DNA of 53,812 nt from an uncultured Hyphomicrobiales bacterium (GTDB lineage Bacteria > Pseudomonadota > Alphaproteobacteria > Rhizobiales > Beijerinckiaceae), in assembly GCA_903825465.1 (NCBI GenBank), contig CAIKAR010000132.1, positions 1 to 53,812 of the forward strand, given 5' to 3'. A program made the position numbers and the translations under genes. The notes below the pieces were generated by a model, which saw only the letters and a list, made by a program, of their open reading frames with translations, searched no databases and was not told the DNA's origin. Shown one piece after another: positions 33,421 to 42,350 of this stretch (within the stretch, counting starts at the first letter, position 1; every line of letters starts with the position of its first letter).

Positions 33421-34386
33421 CTATTCCGGTTTGATCCCCGCCGCCTCGACGACAGGCTTCCATTGCGCCAATTGGCCGCGCAACCAGGCGTCGGTTTCCT
33501 CGGGCGTCGAGGCGCGCGCGTCGACGCCAAGCTTGCGCAGCCGTTCGACGCCCGCCGGCGATGTCAGGAACGCGGCGAGCGCGGCGTTCAGCTTGTCGAT
33601 AACGGGTCGAGGCGTGCCGGCGCGGGCGAAAACGCCCGTCCAGCTCAACGCCGAAAAGCCCGGAACCGTCTCGCCGATCGTTGGCGTGTCCGGCATGTTG
33701 TAATGGCGCGTCGGCGCGGTCACCGCCAGCGCTTTGACTTTGCCGGATTTCGCCAGCTCGATGGCCGGCGCCATGTCGAGCAGGGTCATCGACACCTCGC
33801 CCGACATGACAGCGAGGCTCGCCGGCGCCGAGCCGGGAAACGGCACGTGCTGCATCTTGATTCCAACAAGATTGGAAAAATATTCAACTGACAGGTGCGA
33901 GGGCGTGCCGACGCCATTCGAAGCGTAATTGACTTTTCCCTCGGCTTTCCTCGCGTAGTCGATGAAATCCTTGACCGAATTGACGGCCATATCGGGCGAC
34001 ACGACCATTACGGTCGCCGAGGTGCCAATCAGCGACACCGGCGCGAAGTCGGCCAGCGTGTCATAGGGCAGGTTTTTGTAGATGAAGGGCTGGATGCCGA
34101 AAGCCGTCGGCGCGGCGAGCAACGTGTAGCCGTCCGGCGACGAGCGCGCGACGTAGCCATTGCCGAGAAGACCGCCAGCGCCCGCCCGGTTTTCGACAAC
34201 GACGGTTTCATTCAATCCGGTTTGCAGGGCTTCGGCGGCGAAGCGGCCCAGCGTGTCGGTGATGCCTCCCGGCGTGTAGGCCACGACAACCGTTATGACA
34301 CGCGAGGGAAACACGTCTTGCGCGCGAGCCGCGATCGGCGCCAGCGCGGCGGCCGCCAGCAATTCCCGTCTGGAATGAATGAACAT
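33421..34386 (-). CDS. Bug/TctC-type tripartite tricarboxylate receptor
   Basis: A 321-residue receptor. The start MFIHSRRELLAAAALAPIAA has a twin-arginine-like signal. ITVVVAYTPGGITDTLGRFA, VVENRAGAGGLLGNGYVARS, YKNLPYDTLADFAPVSLIG and PGFSALSWTGVFARAGTPRP are all classical Bug motifs, closer to the family consensus than the other three receptors in the window. ATG at 34386 follows GGGAGGGGAA. The idi gene starts 41 bp downstream on the same strand. No TctAB genes. Ligand unknown, probably a carboxylate. Confidence 0.92.
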   Translation of the reverse strand: MFIHSRRELLAAAALAPIAARAQDVFPSRVITVVVAYTPGGITDTLGRFAAEALQTGLNETVVVENRAGAGGLLGNGYVARSSPDGYTLLAAPTAFGIQPFIYKNLPYDTLADFAPVSLIGTSATVMVVSPDMAVNSVKDFIDYARKAEGKVNYASNGVGTPSHLSVEYFSNLVGIKMQHVPFPGSAPASLAVMSGEVSMTLLDMAPAIELAKSGKVKALAVTAPTRHYNMPDTPTIGETVPGFSALSWTGVFARAGTPRPVIDKLNAALAAFLTSPAGVERLRKLGVDARASTPEETDAWLRGQLAQWKPVVEAAGIKPE

Positions 34387-34718
34387 TTCCCCTCCCGCTT
34401 GACGCGGCGCCGCGCGGCGCTCGTTTTCTCTCTCCCCGAAAGTATGAAATTTTGCGCGCGGCCGGGCAAGGCCAATCCGGCCAGTTACCCTGAACAACCG
34501 GACCGCGCCTTCGAAGCCGCTGCTTCGCGCCTGGCTTTGCAACGCGATGCCTGTGCGCGCCAGCACCGCGTTAATTCTTGTTCATGTGTAGGGCTGTTCA
34601 TGTGGCGTTAGCCTTCGGTGTGACATGAACAATCCAATTCAAGCCACACCGTCGCCGTTAACCCAAGCGAAACCATCGGCGTGGCAGTCGATATACACAC
34701 ACGGAGTCAACACAGGTC
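34387..34718. other. 332-bp intergenic region between receptor and YbjQ-like genes
   Basis: The longest stretch without a gene in this window. It separates divergent genes and holds a set of three TGTTCATGT-type repeats at 34578-34632 (listed separately). Apart from those and the receptor's ribosome-binding site at 34387-34396 I see no further reading frame with coding character, and no tRNA or terminator. Confidence 0.6.
34578..34632. promoter_or_regulatory. Operator-like repeat set TGTTCATGT (two direct, one inverted)
   Basis: TTGTTCATGT at 34578-34587 and TGTTCATGT at 34595-34603 lie in the same orientation; ACATGAACAA at 34623-34632 is the perfect 10-base reverse complement of the first. 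The pattern suggests a binding site for a dimeric regulator, or a hairpin. The alphaproteobacterial LexA box (GTTC-N7-GTTC) does not fit, because the spacing between GTTC units here is 12. Confidence 0.5.
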
Positions 34719-35003
34719 ATGCGTATCAGCTTCAATGAACAGGTCGAAGGCGGCCGCGTCGTGCGATCCTACGGTCGCGTTTGCGCCGCGACAACCTGGC
34801 ACGCTCCCGGCGCTCCCTGCGCGCGCGGCGACTGGAAGGCCGAGGCGCTGCGGGCGCTCGTCGGCGCGGCCGAAGATTTCGAGGCGGACGCCCTGATCGA
34901 TGTCGCCTACGAGGTCGATGGCGTGGTTGCGAGCGACTTGGGCGCGTTCCCGCTGCAGCGCGTGATGGCGACCGGCGTGGCGGTGAAACTGGCGCGGGCC
35001 TGA
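34719..35003 (+). CDS. YbjQ-like (UPF0145) small protein
   Basis: A 94-residue protein. The second half, ALVGAAEDFEADALIDVAYE followed by FPLQRVMATGVAVKLARA, has the order of the YbjQ/heavy-metal-binding family: helix, ADAxxxVxY strand, then a final strand with ATGVAV. The N-terminal EGGRVVRSYGRVCAATTW also fits. YbjQ proteins form pentamers of unknown function. ATG at 34719. It diverges from the receptor gene across the repeat-bearing region and is followed by a strong terminator. Confidence 0.6.
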   Translation: MRISFNEQVEGGRVVRSYGRVCAATTWHAPGAPCARGDWKAEALRALVGAAEDFEADALIDVAYEVDGVVASDLGAFPLQRVMATGVAVKLARA

Positions 35004-35058
35004 TTTCACGCGCCCCGGCAATCTTTGCCGAGCGCCGCCTCTTCGGTGGCGCAAAACA

Positions 35059-35085
35059 AAAACGGCGGCCCATGGCCGCCGTTTT
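35059..35085. terminator. Bidirectional intrinsic terminator
   Basis: AAAACGGCGGCC (35059-35070), loop CAT, GGCCGCCGTTTT (35074-35085): a perfect stem with A-tract on one side and T-tract on the other, between convergent YbjQ-like and pckA genes. It serves both strands. Confidence 0.85.
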
Positions 35086-35108
35086 CGCGTTCAATTCGCC
35101 GATAAAGC

Positions 35109-36725
35109 CTATTCCGCCGCCAAGCGCGACACCGGCGCGGCTTCGCGGACTTTCACATCGACATGCTCCTCGAAGGGCGTGAAGTTCTTGTTGAACATCT
35201 CGACAAGGTGCTTGGCGGTGGCGGCGAATTCGGCCTTGGACGGCCAGGTCTTCACGGGCTCAAGAATGTGAGGCTCGACGCCCGGCACCGAGGTCGGCAC
35301 GGCGAGCCCAAAATAGGGGTCGGTGCGGAAGGTCGCGCGGTTGAGCGAGCCATCAAGCGCGGCGGTCAACAGGCGGCGTGTCACACGGATTGGCATGCGG
35401 CGGCCGACCCCGGCCTTGCCGCCGGTCCAGCCTGTGTTGAGAAGCCAGCAGTCCGAGTGATGCTTGGCCATCAACTCGCGCAGCAACTCGCCATAAACCG
35501 AAGCGTGGCGCGGCAGGAAGGGGTGGCCAAAGCAGGTCGAGAACGTCGCCGTCGGCTCCGTCACGCCCTTGACGGTGCCCGCGACAACGGCGGTGTAGCC
35601 GGACAGGAAATGGTACATCGCCTGCGCCGGATCGAGCTTGGCGATCGGAGGCAAGACGCCGAAGGCGTCGCAGGTCAGCATGATGATGTTCTTCGGATGC
35701 CCGCCGCGACCGGTCTCCGACGCGTTCGAAATGAAATCGATCGGATAGGCGATGCGGGTGTTCTCGGTCTTCGACTCGTCGTCGAAATCGGGCTTGCGCG
35801 TGTTTGGATCGAGAACGACGTTCTCCATCACCGTGCCGAAGCGCTCGCTGGTGGCGTAGATTTCAGGCTCGGCCTCGCGCGACAGCTTGATCGCCTTGGC
35901 GTAGCAGCCGCCTTCGAAGTTGAAGACGCCTTCCTTGCCCCAGCCATGCTCGTCGTCGCCGATGAGGATGCGGTTCGGATCCTGCGACAGCGTGGTCTTG
36001 CCGGTGCCCGAAAGGCCGAAGAAGATCGCCGTGTCGGAGCCATCCTTGGCGATGTTGGCCGAGCAGTGCATCGGCATGACACTGTGCGCGGGCAGCTTCC
36101 AGTTGAGGAAGGTGAACACCGATTTTTTCATCTCGCCGGCGTAGCTTGAGTTGGCGATCAGCACGATCTTGCGCGTGAGGTCGAGCGCGATCACCGTGTC
36201 GGTGCGGCAGCCGTGACGCTTGGGATCGGCCTTGAACGTGGGCAGATCGATGATCGTCATGTCGGCGACGAAGGACTTCACATCCTCCGCGGGCGGCCGG
36301 ATCAGCAGGTTGCGGATGAACAGCGAATGCCAGGCGTATTCGCAAATAACCCGGGTCTTGACGCGCAACGCCGGATCGGCGCCGCCGTACAAGTCCTGCG
36401 CGAAGAGATCCTTGCCGGCCGTGTGCGCCAGCATGTCGCCAAGCAGAAGTTCGAATTGAGCGGGCGTGATCGACTGATTGTTGCCCCACCACACGTCCTT
36501 CTCGACGGCGGCGTCGCGCACGGTGAACTTGTCGCGCGGCGAGCGGCCGGTATGCACGCCCGTCTCGGCGACGATGGCGCCGCCAGCGGCGACCATGGCT
36601 TCCTTGCGGCTGAGCGATTCTTCGTAGAGCGCCGGCGCTTCGAGATTGTAAAAGACGTTCGCGGCGTTGGTTATGCCGAATTTCTCAACCCCGAAGGCGG
36701 GATTGAACACGCCGGATTGTTTCAT
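35109..36725 (-). CDS. pckA: Phosphoenolpyruvate carboxykinase (ATP)
   Basis: A 538-residue enzyme, full length. [13 protein letters not shown] is the substrate-binding RxxxxKF segment, [11 protein letters not shown] precedes the P-loop [18 protein letters not shown], and GDDEHGW and [12 protein letters not shown] follow. It converts oxaloacetate plus ATP to PEP, the first gluconeogenic step. ATG at 36725; the reading frame upstream has no coding character. A 193-bp gap precedes the start on the minus strand. Monocistronic, closed by the strong terminator. Growth on organic acids fits the many carboxylate-type receptors. Confidence 0.96.
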   Translation of the reverse strand: MKQSGVFNPAFGVEKFGITNAANVFYNLEAPALYEESLSRKEAMVAAGGAIVAETGVHTGRSPRDKFTVRDAAVEKDVWWGNNQSITPAQFELLLGDMLAHTAGKDLFAQDLYGGADPALRVKTRVICEYAWHSLFIRNLLIRPPAEDVKSFVADMTIIDLPTFKADPKRHGCRTDTVIALDLTRKIVLIANSSYAGEMKKSVFTFLNWKLPAHSVMPMHCSANIAKDGSDTAIFFGLSGTGKTTLSQDPNRILIGDDEHGWGKEGVFNFEGGCYAKAIKLSREAEPEIYATSERFGTVMENVVLDPNTRKPDFDDESKTENTRIAYPIDFISNASETGRGGHPKNIIMLTCDAFGVLPPIAKLDPAQAMYHFLSGYTAVVAGTVKGVTEPTATFSTCFGHPFLPRHASVYGELLRELMAKHHSDCWLLNTGWTGGKAGVGRRMPIRVTRRLLTAALDGSLNRATFRTDPYFGLAVPTSVPGVEPHILEPVKTWPSKAEFAATAKHLVEMFNKNFTPFEEHVDVKVREAAPVSRLAAE

Positions 36726-36918
36726 CTGATGGCTCCAAAAGATCGCGCTGGACTGGACGGCGCGCTTGGGTTTCCTCCTCGCGCGTCCGTCTCGGCGGCG
36801 CGCGAGTCGCGCGTATCTAGCCCCTGCGCGGGCCTGGAGCAAGACAATGGTCCGAAATAGCGGCCAACTCTTAAGCTAATGTTTAATGGCGATACCGCGG
36901 CTTTCGCGAAACAGCTTT

Positions 36919-37704
36919 TCACACCGCGGCGCGAGCCCGCGCGGCCATTTCCACCAACGCGTCGCGCAGTTCTCCGGGCGCGACGACCCGTCGCGGAAAA
37001 GCCACGCGCGTCGTCAGGTCGCCCGCCGCGAGGTCGATCCCCTCGGGATCAAGGCCCGTCGCCCGCCAGCGGCCCTCGGGCTCGCCCGCGAGTTTCGTCG
37101 CGTAAAGCGACAGCGCCGCCGGGTGGTCGGCGTTCATGTGCTCAAGCGCGGCTTCCTCCGCCGTCAGCAGGTCGCCGGCGCCTTCTAGCGGCGTCAGGAA
37201 CTCCGCCGCGGAAAAATCCGCCGCCTTGGCGAAGCCGCCGTTCAGATGCGCGGCGCTCAACTCCAGCCGCCAGAAAGCGAAGTCGCCGAAATCGGCGTAA
37301 AGCGCGCTCTTCGGATTGCGGCGCAAAAACCGTCCCTTCAACCGCTCGCGGATAGCGGGGTCGCCTTGTTTTTCCGCCCGCCCGATCAACGTGACGCGCG
37401 GATGGGCCAGCGGGTCGCCCTTGCCGCCCTGCGCCAGCAAAATCGAGGCGCGGGGATCGGCGTCGAGGTTTCGCGTATGCGCCGACAATTGCGAGAGCAG
37501 CAGAATGGGCGCGCCGTCATAGTCCGTCGCCATCGTGGAAAGCGTCGCGATCGGGTGTCCGGTGGCGCGGTCGATCGTGCACAGCGACCCAAGCTTTATG
37601 CCGCGCGCCAGGCGCTTGGCCTCGCCGATGGCGTCATAGCCCGCCGGTGGACCGGGCAGTTTGCGCTCGCCGGCTGGCACGGGCGATTTCTCGGATTCGG
37701 ACAT
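36919..37704 (-). CDS. HugZ-like pyridoxamine-phosphate-oxidase fold protein with DUF2470
   Basis: A 261-residue cytoplasmic protein. Residues about 25-170 are a split-barrel flavin-type domain (GSLCTIDRATGHPIATLSTM, LILLSQLSAHTRNLDADPRA), and the C-terminal DUF2470 domain has EEAALEHMNADHPAALSLYA. This architecture is that of HugZ/HutZ and related haem-utilisation proteins. The MNADH histidine is where haem binds in relatives. ATG at 37704. The cytochrome/propeller gene ends 25 bp upstream on the same strand. Confidence 0.85.
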   Translation of the reverse strand: MSESEKSPVPAGERKLPGPPAGYDAIGEAKRLARGIKLGSLCTIDRATGHPIATLSTMATDYDGAPILLLSQLSAHTRNLDADPRASILLAQGGKGDPLAHPRVTLIGRAEKQGDPAIRERLKGRFLRRNPKSALYADFGDFAFWRLELSAAHLNGGFAKAADFSAAEFLTPLEGAGDLLTAEEAALEHMNADHPAALSLYATKLAGEPEGRWRATGLDPEGIDLAAGDLTTRVAFPRRVVAPGELRDALVEMAARARAAV

Positions 37705-37729
37705 CGCTTGGTTCCTTCGCGCGGCGTCC

Positions 37730-38965
37730 CTAGTTCGCGCCGCTCTTGACTTCGACCAATCCCAGTTCGTTGTCGAGACTGTTGGCCATCACGGGGTTGC
37801 CGTCCTTGCTCACCGTGATGTTGCGCACAATGTCGCCGCCGCCGGGGATGGGCCAGCTCTGGAATTTTTCGGTCTTGGGATCGAAGCGAACGACGGTGTT
37901 CGGCTTGACGAAGGTTTCGGCGTACCAGATCGCGCCTTTGGTCGCCGCGATTCCGTAAGGCTGCGTTTTCGGACCGCTCGGCGTCGGCCATTCCTTGACT
38001 TCGCCCGTCGCTGGATCAAGCCGACCGAGATAGCCGCGGGCGAAATCCGAATACCAGATCATGTCGTCGGGCGAGATGGCGATGCGGCGGGGTCTCGCGC
38101 TCTCGTTCGGCAACTGGAATTCGTGGATCGACATGTTGTCGTCGATTGTCGCGATCTTGTTGGCGCCGAACTCGACGAACCAGACGACGTTCTTCGAATT
38201 CACCGCCATGCCATAGGGCTTGGCGTTGCGGGTCGGCGGCGTCGCCAATTTGAACGCCCCGGTCGTCGGATCGAATCTGCCGACGAAGTTGCCGTTCTGC
38301 ACGCTGAACCAGATGATCCCGTTGTGGTCGATCACCAGCGTGTGCGGATCCTTCGCCTTGGCGTCCGGGATTTGATATTCCGTGACGTCGCCAGTCTTGG
38401 CGTCGAGACGCCCGATGAAGCCGCGGAAATTGCCGGTGAACCAGATTTCGCCGTCCTTGCCCTCGACAAGCCCGTGCGGCGCGGACACCGGATTGACCGG
38501 ATACTCCCGGAATTCGCCGGTGGCGGGATCGAGCCGGCCGAGTTTGTTGGCGAGTTGCCCCGACCACCACAGCGAACCGTCGCGGGCGGCCATCGGGTCG
38601 TGCGGCCGCGAGCCCGGCGTCGGCAGCGGCCATTCGTGGATATCCACTTGAACGGGCCCGGGCACGATCACCGCCGGCGGCCGCGGCCTTTCCGGGAAGG
38701 ATTTGATGAGATACGCGCGCACGGTGTCCCACTGATCGTCGGGCACCGGCGCGCCGAAATTCCTCATCATGTTGGTGACGGTCAACCAGCCGTTGGGCGA
38801 ATAACCCGCCGTCAGGCGGTTGATGTCGTGACAACCGTTGCAAACGGAAACCACGGTTTGCTTGCCCAAGCCTTCGGGAAAGTTCGCGCCCGGCTGCTGC
38901 GCGCGCGCCGCGAAAGTGGCGGAAAGAACCACCGCCGCGGCCAGAGCCACGCGAGAAAAGGCCAT
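37730..38965 (-). CDS. Secreted cytochrome c / streptogramin-lyase-like beta-propeller protein
   Basis: A 411-residue protein with a signal peptide (about 1-22, ending AARA). Residues 42-46 are the haem c site CNGCH in VVSVCNGCHDINRLTAG, with a Met pair in TNMMRNFG as possible axial ligand. From about residue 105 a six- to seven-blade propeller of the Vgb/streptogramin lyase type follows, with repeats such as DGEIWFTGNF, NGIIWFSVQN and DDMIWYSDFA. Vgb itself opens streptogramin B, but the fused cytochrome domain suggests an electron-transfer role, perhaps a dehydrogenase partner. ATG at 38965 has GGGGA upstream. A degraded thioesterase frame overlaps its 5' end. Confidence 0.85.
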   Translation of the reverse strand: MAFSRVALAAAVVLSATFAARAQQPGANFPEGLGKQTVVSVCNGCHDINRLTAGYSPNGWLTVTNMMRNFGAPVPDDQWDTVRAYLIKSFPERPRPPAVIVPGPVQVDIHEWPLPTPGSRPHDPMAARDGSLWWSGQLANKLGRLDPATGEFREYPVNPVSAPHGLVEGKDGEIWFTGNFRGFIGRLDAKTGDVTEYQIPDAKAKDPHTLVIDHNGIIWFSVQNGNFVGRFDPTTGAFKLATPPTRNAKPYGMAVNSKNVVWFVEFGANKIATIDDNMSIHEFQLPNESARPRRIAISPDDMIWYSDFARGYLGRLDPATGEVKEWPTPSGPKTQPYGIAATKGAIWYAETFVKPNTVVRFDPKTEKFQSWPIPGGGDIVRNITVSKDGNPVMANSLDNELGLVEVKSGAN

Positions 38966-39852
38966 CGTTTCGTCCCCGGATCGACGTTGTTTCCCGAGGC
39001 GAAATTCAGCCGCGCGATTTCCGGCGCGCCGCGTCCCACCGGCTCGGGCCGACGCGCAATAACTGCCGCAAGCGGCGTGTTTTGGCAAGCGAGCGGAGAG
39101 GCCGCGGCGAAGCGTGGCAAAATGGAAGATCGCAAAGACGCCCGCGCCGGCAACGACGACGCCCGCGCGGCGCAAGGGTCGACCACCGCCGCTTCGATGG
39201 CGTCAAACAAATTGCGCATAAACATTTGTTGTCGCAGGGGAAATCGGTCGAAATCATTGACCACTCCCAGCACTGGATGACCGGCGAACGCTGAATCCCG
39301 TGTTCGTTTCCGGTGGAACTTGCTGAAAACGCGCGCGAAAAGCTGTTTTGGATCGTGGGTCAGAGCGCTTGGCAGATTCAACGCGACCTTGACGACATAG
39401 CCGAGGCGCGAGGTTCCGATTTTCATCAGTTTTGGCGCGCCGTCGATCGCCGCGAGAAGCCCGACCTCCCTCCCTTGCGCCTTGATTTTCCTCGCTAATT
39501 CGAGGGCCAGGAGCGCGCCCGACGACCATCCCCCCAGATTGATCGGACCGTTCGGCTGGGCGGCCAGAATCGCGTTCAAGTGGTTTTCGAGGATAAGGTC
39601 GAGCCGGGGTGTTTCGTTGAAAGCGGCCATTAGTTTGGCTGGTGCCTGAACAGCGAAAAACCGTGTGTTTTCAGGCATTTCCCCCGCCAACTCGGCGAAG
39701 TCGCCGGCCGCCAGTCCGGTGATGGCGTGAACGCAAAAAAACGCCGGGGCCGTCGAATCGGTTCGCTTGGCCTCCCCGTTCAGGGGCACCACGGTTCTCG
39801 ACGACGCGCCAGCCAACATGCTGAAAAGACGCGTTTTTTCGTCATCCATCAT
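38812..39852 (-). pseudogene. Thioesterase-domain protein with lost C-terminus, overlapping the cytochrome/propeller gene
   Basis: The frame is open for 346 codons, but only residues 1-222 look like protein. APAFFCVHAITGLAAGDF, GGWSSGALLALELARKIKAQ with nucleophile Ser110 and LLAAIDGAP with Asp137 match a PKS/NRPS-type thioesterase. After NLFDAIEAAVV near residue 222 the sequence becomes arginine-rich and shows no thioesterase strand; the catalytic His expected in the last 60 residues is absent. The last 154 bases overlap the start of the cytochrome/propeller gene in another frame. Either the gene is truncated and dead, or a frameshift lies near 39.19 kb. ATG at 39852 (39849 also possible). 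Confidence 0.7.
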
Positions 39853-39980
39853 GTCCGATTTTCACGCGGGAGGCCGGCTGCCCGAAGGCGGGAGGTCGTG
39901 AGGTTGGCGCAACGACCACTGTTGTCAACGCGCGCGAATTGGGCGACCTTTGGCGACAACATGATGACGGAGGAAACGCC

Positions 39981-40526
39981 ATGCGCCCCGCGCTTACATT
40001 CACGCGCAACATATTGGCGTTCTTCGGTTTTGCGTCGATCGCCGCGGGAGTTTTCGCGTCGGTGTTTTTCCTTGGCGGCTGGTACAGCGTCGCCTCCACC
40101 GCCTGGGAGCCTGAAATCGTTCGCGAAACGCTGATATTCACACGCGAAAATTCCGTGCGGCGACACGCAGTGGATTTCCCACCCGCCGAATTCGACAACG
40201 CGGCGGGTCTGCGCGCTGGCGCCCGCGCCTATCTCGACCGCGGCTGCGTCAATTGCCACGGGGCGCCGGGCGCCGAATGGGCGCGTTTTTCGGAGGGGTT
40301 GCGGCCCGACCCGCCCGATCTCAAGGAGGTTGCGAAAGAGCGGTCTCCCGCGGAAATTTTCTGGGTGGTGAAAAACGGAATTAATATGACGGGCATGCCG
40401 TCCTTCGGCGACGCGCCAGACCCGGAGCTCTGGTCCATCGCCGCGCTGGTGAAAAAGCTGCCTGATCTGTCCGACGAAGACTTCAAATCCCTCGCCCCCC
40501 CGCCGCCGGCCGCGCCAAATCCTTAG
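39981..40526 (+). CDS. Membrane-anchored c-type cytochrome
   Basis: A 181-residue protein. An N-terminal hydrophobic segment (about 10-35, ILAFFGFASIAAGVFASVFF) anchors it, and residues 89-93 form the haem site CVNCH in RGCVNCHGAPG. GINMTGMPSFGD gives a Met axial ligand (Met139 likely). The tail is Pro-rich (APPPPAAPNP). ATG at 39981 follows GGAGGAAACGCC. It diverges from the thioesterase frame across 128 bp. It probably takes electrons from a periplasmic dehydrogenase; the partner is not evident here. Confidence 0.88.
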   Translation: MRPALTFTRNILAFFGFASIAAGVFASVFFLGGWYSVASTAWEPEIVRETLIFTRENSVRRHAVDFPPAEFDNAAGLRAGARAYLDRGCVNCHGAPGAEWARFSEGLRPDPPDLKEVAKERSPAEIFWVVKNGINMTGMPSFGDAPDPELWSIAALVKKLPDLSDEDFKSLAPPPPAAPNP

Positions 40527-40578
40527 GCGTTCGCCTCGCCCGACGACTCTATGCGACTGTGGCCCGGTTAGCCGCGCC

Positions 40579-40875
40579 TCAACGCCGCCGATGCCTTCGC
40601 GGCCCCGCTTGCGCGTAGTCGAGGCGGAGATCGCCGACGCCCAGCGCCAGATTGACGCCGGTTTGCGCCTCGACCGAAAGCGGCTGCAACGGAAACGCGT
40701 GGTCCGAGCCGCCGACAAGGGCGTTGGCGCCCACGCCGACGCCCGCCGATATGGCGCCGCTCGCGCCAGCGTAGTCGCCGGTGAGCGCGCCGCGGCCGGG
40801 CCGCGTGTCGGCGAAGACGCCCCAGACGAGGCGCCCGGCGCCGGTGACGCCGACATCAAGGCCGAAGCGCCGCAC
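40579..40875 (-). pseudogene. DUF992-family remnant (C-terminal part only)
   Basis: The 98 codons from GTG at 40875 read RRFGLDVGVTGAGRLVWGVF, GALTGDYAGASGAISAGVGV and GGSDHAFPLQPLSVEAQTGV, the conserved C-terminal half of the alphaproteobacterial secreted DUF992 family. The frame stays open upstream (a further EHYVGS just before the GTG is also family-like), but the signal peptide and N-terminal cysteines expected about 60 residues earlier are not found. So this is a gene that lost its 5' half. There is no suitable ribosome-binding site at the GTG. Confidence 0.6.
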
Positions 40876-41147
40876 CGAGCCGACGTAATGCTCGACGCCG
40901 CGATTACGCCCTAGCCTGAGAATCGATCCTTGATGATTGGACCGCGCTTCGAACGGAAAATTCTCGCCAAAGCCCGCGTTGATTACACGTCCGTCATCCT
41001 ATTAAGCGCTTGTAACTTGCGGTCGCGCGCGCCGCGGGGAACTATGCGGGCGTGTTAGGGTTGAACCTTGGCCGGGGCGCGTTGACCGGAACGCATGGGC
41101 CGCGCTACGCGATCATGATCGCCGGGCACCCGGTTTTGGAGGGGAAT

Positions 41148-42332
41148 ATGGCGAGTCGGGCCTCGGTAGCCGTGCTTTCGATCGCCGCGCTGGGCGTGGC
41201 GGGCGGTGGCTGGTATTATTGCCGCCATCGCGCCGAGCCGGCCGCAAATTCCGCCGGTCAAAACGCCAAGGGCGGACAGGCGGCCAACTCGGCCCCGGTG
41301 CCGGTGACGCTGGGCAGCGCGACGCGTGGGGATTTTAAGATCTTCATCGAAGGGCTCGGCAACGTTCAAGCCCTGAACAACGTGACGGTTCGAACGCGGG
41401 TCGATGGCCAGATAACCAAAGTGGCGTTCACCGAGGGCCAGATCGTCAAGGAGGGCGATTTGCTGGCTCAAATCGACCCCGGACCGTTTCAGTCCCTGCT
41501 CGACCAGGCGAAGGCCAAGCAAACGCAGGACGAAGCGCTGCTCGCCAACGCCAAGCTCGACCTTCAGCGGTATTCGAAGCTTGGCACAGAGGATTTCGCC
41601 ACGCGGCAGCAAATCGACACCCAGCAGTCTTCGGTCGCGCAAGCGACAGCGCAGGTCGCGTCCGACAAGGCCGCGGTGGACAACGCCCAGATTCAGCTGG
41701 GATACACCACCATCAAGGCGCCGCTGACGGGCCGCGTCGGATTTCGGCTGGTCGACCAGGGCAACATCGTCAACGCGTCGAGCCAAAGCGGCATCGTCTC
41801 CATCCAGCAAACGCAGCCCATCAGTGTTGTCTTCGCGACGCCGGAGGCTGACGTGACCCGCGTCAACCGCGCCATGAGCGCCGGCAAGCTGCCCGTGACG
41901 GCGTTGTCCGCCGACAAGAGCGAAACGCTTTCCACCGGCGAATTGACCACCATCAACAACGAAGTCGATGTAGCCAGCGGCACCATTCGCCTCAAGGCGA
42001 CCTTCGCCAACGCGGACGACGCGCTCTGGCCGGGTTTGTCCGTGGTGGTGCGGCTGCTTGTCGGAACGGACAACAACGCGCTGCTGGTGCCGTCGGACGC
42101 GATACAACACGGGCCTGCCGGCCTCTACGTCTATGTGGTTGACGACCAGAACATCGCGCATGTGAAGCCGGTGAAGGTTTCGCGGTCGGACGATACAAAC
42201 ACCGTCGTGACAGACGGCTTGCAGGGCGGGGAGCGTGTCGTCGTCGGAGGGCAGTACCGGGTCGTCGACGGCGGTCCGGTCTCGGTGAACACGGCGTCGG
42301 CGGGCGCCGCCGCGACGCAGCCGGAAAACTAG
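41148..42332 (+). CDS. RND efflux periplasmic adaptor (MdtA-like)
   Basis: A 394-residue membrane-fusion protein. A single N-terminal hydrophobic segment (ASVAVLSIAALGVAGGGWYY) anchors it. VDGQITKVAFTEGQIVKEGD and LLAQIDPGPFQSLLDQAKAK form the first lipoyl half, a helical hairpin follows to about 190, and TTIKAPLTGRVGFRLVDQGN is the second lipoyl half. It links an RND pump to an outer-membrane channel. ATG at 41148 follows GGAGGGGAAT. The pump gene starts 19 bp downstream. No TolC-type gene is in the window. Confidence 0.92.
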   Translation: MASRASVAVLSIAALGVAGGGWYYCRHRAEPAANSAGQNAKGGQAANSAPVPVTLGSATRGDFKIFIEGLGNVQALNNVTVRTRVDGQITKVAFTEGQIVKEGDLLAQIDPGPFQSLLDQAKAKQTQDEALLANAKLDLQRYSKLGTEDFATRQQIDTQQSSVAQATAQVASDKAAVDNAQIQLGYTTIKAPLTGRVGFRLVDQGNIVNASSQSGIVSIQQTQPISVVFATPEADVTRVNRAMSAGKLPVTALSADKSETLSTGELTTINNEVDVASGTIRLKATFANADDALWPGLSVVVRLLVGTDNNALLVPSDAIQHGPAGLYVYVVDDQNIAHVKPVKVSRSDDTNTVVTDGLQGGERVVVGGQYRVVDGGPVSVNTASAGAAATQPEN

Positions 42333-42350
42333 ACGCAGCTGGGAATTTAA

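Noticed and set aside
34578-34632. LexA box in the repeat set
   Set aside because: The alphaproteobacterial LexA motif needs GTTC-N7-GTTC; here the direct GTTC units are separated by 12 bases.
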